From: Actinomycetes bacterium
Lineage (GTDB): Bacteria > Actinomycetota > Acidimicrobiia > Acidimicrobiales > UBA8190
Length of the DNA: 14,169 bases
Direction of reading: 5' to 3'
Assembly (NCBI GenBank): GCA_021798135.1
Contig: JAJZYI010000044.1
Span: 1 to 14,169 of the forward strand
The notes beneath the pieces are model-generated. The model made no database searches and was not told where the DNA came from. It saw only the letters and a list, made by a program, of their open reading frames with translations. Shown here piece by piece: positions 13,182-14,169 of this stretch (position 1 is its first letter; every line of letters starts with the position of its first letter). A program made the position numbers and the translations under genes.

Positions 13182-13187
13182 TACACT
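13182..13187 (+). promoter_or_regulatory. Possible -10 box (TACACT) for the nicotinamidase gene
   Basis: TACACT fits TANNNT and would place the transcript start near 13194, leaving a leader of about 53 nt that contains the GGAGG ribosome site at 13236-13240. No -35 is evident. Confidence 0.3.
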
Positions 13188-13246
13188 GGTGGTGGCGCCG
13201 TGCCGCGTGCGCCGGTCCGCAGGCGGGCGCAGACCGGAGGACAGCG

Positions 13247-14041
13247 ATGACCACCGCCCGACGACGGCCGGGCCGCCCACCCGGCACCGGCGGAGCCCCC
13301 GGCTCCGGCCAGGGACGCAGCTCCAGCACGGCCGCCGACGCCGGCCAAGCCCCCGGCACCGGCCAGGCCGCCGGCGCCGGGACAGCCACCGGCTGCGATG
13401 AAGCCGCCGGCTCCGGCCCGCCTGTGCCGGACCGGCCGCTCGTCCTCGTCGACGTGCAGAACTGCTTCTCGGACGGGTTCACCCCTCCCGAGCTGCCGGT
13501 GGCCGGCGTGGCCGAGGTCGACTGGGCCGGGCTGCTCGACTGCTGGCTCGACGGCGGCTCGCCGGTGGTGGCCACCCGCGACTGGCACGTCGACCCCGGC
13601 GAGCACTTCGCGCCGCCCGGCACCGACCCGGACTTCGCCACGACCTGGCCGCGCCACGGCGTCGCCGGCACCCCGGGGGCGGAGCTCGTGCCACCGGTCG
13701 CCAGGCGCGCCGGCCGCCTGGCCGCGCTGTTCCACAAGGGCCAGCACGGTCCGGGCTACTCGGGCTTCGACGGCACCGTCGGCGCCGACGGCACCGGCCA
13801 GCGCCTCCACGACTGGTTGCGCACCCGCGGCGCCGACGGGATCGCCGTGGCGGGTGTGGCCACGTCGCACTGCGTCCGCGCCACCGTCCTCGACGCCCTT
13901 CGTCTCGGGTACGCCGTGGACGTGCTCGCCGACTACTGCGTCGGCGTCACGCCCGAGGCGCACTGCCGTGCCCTCGCCGAGCTGCGCGCCGCCGGCGCCA
14001 CCATCCGCAGCGGTGCCGTGCGCGCCCGCGGCGCGCCCTGA
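13247..14041 (+). CDS. pncA: Nicotinamidase (PncA-like, isochorismatase fold)
   Basis: This cytoplasmic hydrolase would convert nicotinamide to nicotinate and ammonia, feeding NAD salvage. From ATG 13247 (264 residues) the catalytic triad is complete: Asp69 in LVDVQNCF, Lys164 in FHKGQ and Cys209 in ATSHCVRAT. The metal site characteristic of PncA is present as Asp112 and His114 in RDWH, His120 in GEHF and His137 in WPRHGVAGTPGAEL. These separate it from plain isochorismatases. GGAGG at 13236-13240, 6 bases upstream, supports this start. About 60 Gly/Ala/Thr-rich residues precede the fold and include a duplicated APGSGQ/APGTGQ stretch; typical PncA proteins lack this. The frame is open for 1 kb upstream but has no support there. 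It appears monocistronic. The call is firm for the family and good for nicotinamidase activity. Confidence 0.93.
   Translation: MTTARRRPGRPPGTGGAPGSGQGRSSSTAADAGQAPGTGQAAGAGTATGCDEAAGSGPPVPDRPLVLVDVQNCFSDGFTPPELPVAGVAEVDWAGLLDCWLDGGSPVVATRDWHVDPGEHFAPPGTDPDFATTWPRHGVAGTPGAELVPPVARRAGRLAALFHKGQHGPGYSGFDGTVGADGTGQRLHDWLRTRGADGIAVAGVATSHCVRATVLDALRLGYAVDVLADYCVGVTPEAHCRALAELRAAGATIRSGAVRARGAP
13295..13367 (+). repeat. Spaced 19-bp direct repeat in the nicotinamidase N-terminus
   Basis: A 19-bp unit (13295-13313) recurs at 13349-13367 with one mismatch, 54 bp apart and in frame. It encodes APGSGQ and APGTGQ in the disordered leader of the protein. Confidence 0.75.
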
Positions 14042-14080
14042 ACGACCGCCGCCCGGACCGCAACCGGCCAAGCGAACGAT

Positions 14081-14150
14081 CCGGCCCCCTCGCACCGGCC
14101 CACGCGTCCCTCGCCGACCCGGCCGGCCCCCTCGCACCGGCCCACCCGTC
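14081..14150. repeat. 28-bp direct repeat at the right edge
   Basis: Copies 14081-14108 and 14123-14150 match at 27 of 28 bases with a 42-bp period. They lie 3' of the nicotinamidase gene. No gene is supported here; the array may continue beyond the window, or be the end of a gene outside it. Confidence 0.8.
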
Positions 14151-14169
14151 GGGCCCGACCGCCAGCCCC

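Larger units (their letters stand above)
12921..13246. other. Intergenic region, tRNA / nicotinamidase
   Basis: These 326 bases contain the upstream side of the leftward tRNA and the control region of the rightward nicotinamidase gene. They include an 8-bp perfect hairpin (12958-12977) and a possible -10 box TACACT (13182-13187). Open frames through it are Ala/Arg-rich shadows and none has a convincing ribosome site with a recognisable product. Confidence 0.45.

Noticed and set aside
12233..13246. Upstream extension of the nicotinamidase frame
   Set aside because: It passes antisense through the intact tRNA and overlaps the surface-protein gene; the ribosome site and family motifs support ATG 13247.

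Overview
The window is very GC-rich, uses many GTG starts, and pairs each real gene with much longer open frames on other frames, as expected of a high-GC actinobacterium. Leaderless-type TANNNT boxes, an actinobacterial-style Ig-like surface protein and Arg-rich C-terminal anchors fit this. I lean towards Acidimicrobiia or a relative, but the sequence alone does not prove it. No transposase, integrase, CRISPR array or rRNA was seen.

Layout. (1) 1-891, minus: a short-chain dehydrogenase/reductase (SDR) that runs off the left edge. (2) 1238-2179, plus: a divergent prolipoprotein diacylglyceryl transferase (Lgt) family membrane protein, followed by a 302-bp gap holding four inverted repeats. 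(3) 2482-9168, plus: a six-gene efflux block. It consists of a MarR regulator, an ABC ATPase and two ABC-2 permeases (4-bp gap, then GTGA overlap), then a hairpin and an operator-like palindrome, then a second MarR regulator overlapping a 14-TM DHA2-type MFS exporter (GTGA). This looks like two adjacent MarR-controlled efflux units. (4) 9201-10847, minus: an EAL-HDOD protein convergent with the MFS gene. A 30-bp tandem duplication covers both stop codons. (5) 10944-12626, plus: a secreted, C-terminally anchored Ig-like surface protein, divergent from the EAL-HDOD gene. The two share a compact promoter region, and a 14-codon leader ORF ends on the surface-protein start codon. (6) 12844-12920, minus: a tRNA with anticodon UAA, a Leu-like D-arm and a short class-I variable loop. 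(7) 13247-14041, plus: a nicotinamidase with a low-complexity N-terminal extension, followed by a direct repeat to the right edge.

Two themes stand out. The tRNA combines a leucine anticodon for the rarest codon of a GC-rich genome with an architecture bacterial tRNA-Leu does not normally have. In addition, short in-frame tandem repeats (15, 18, 21, 24 and 33 bp) recur in low-complexity extensions of several unrelated proteins here, which suggests active slippage or duplication at this locus or genome-wide.
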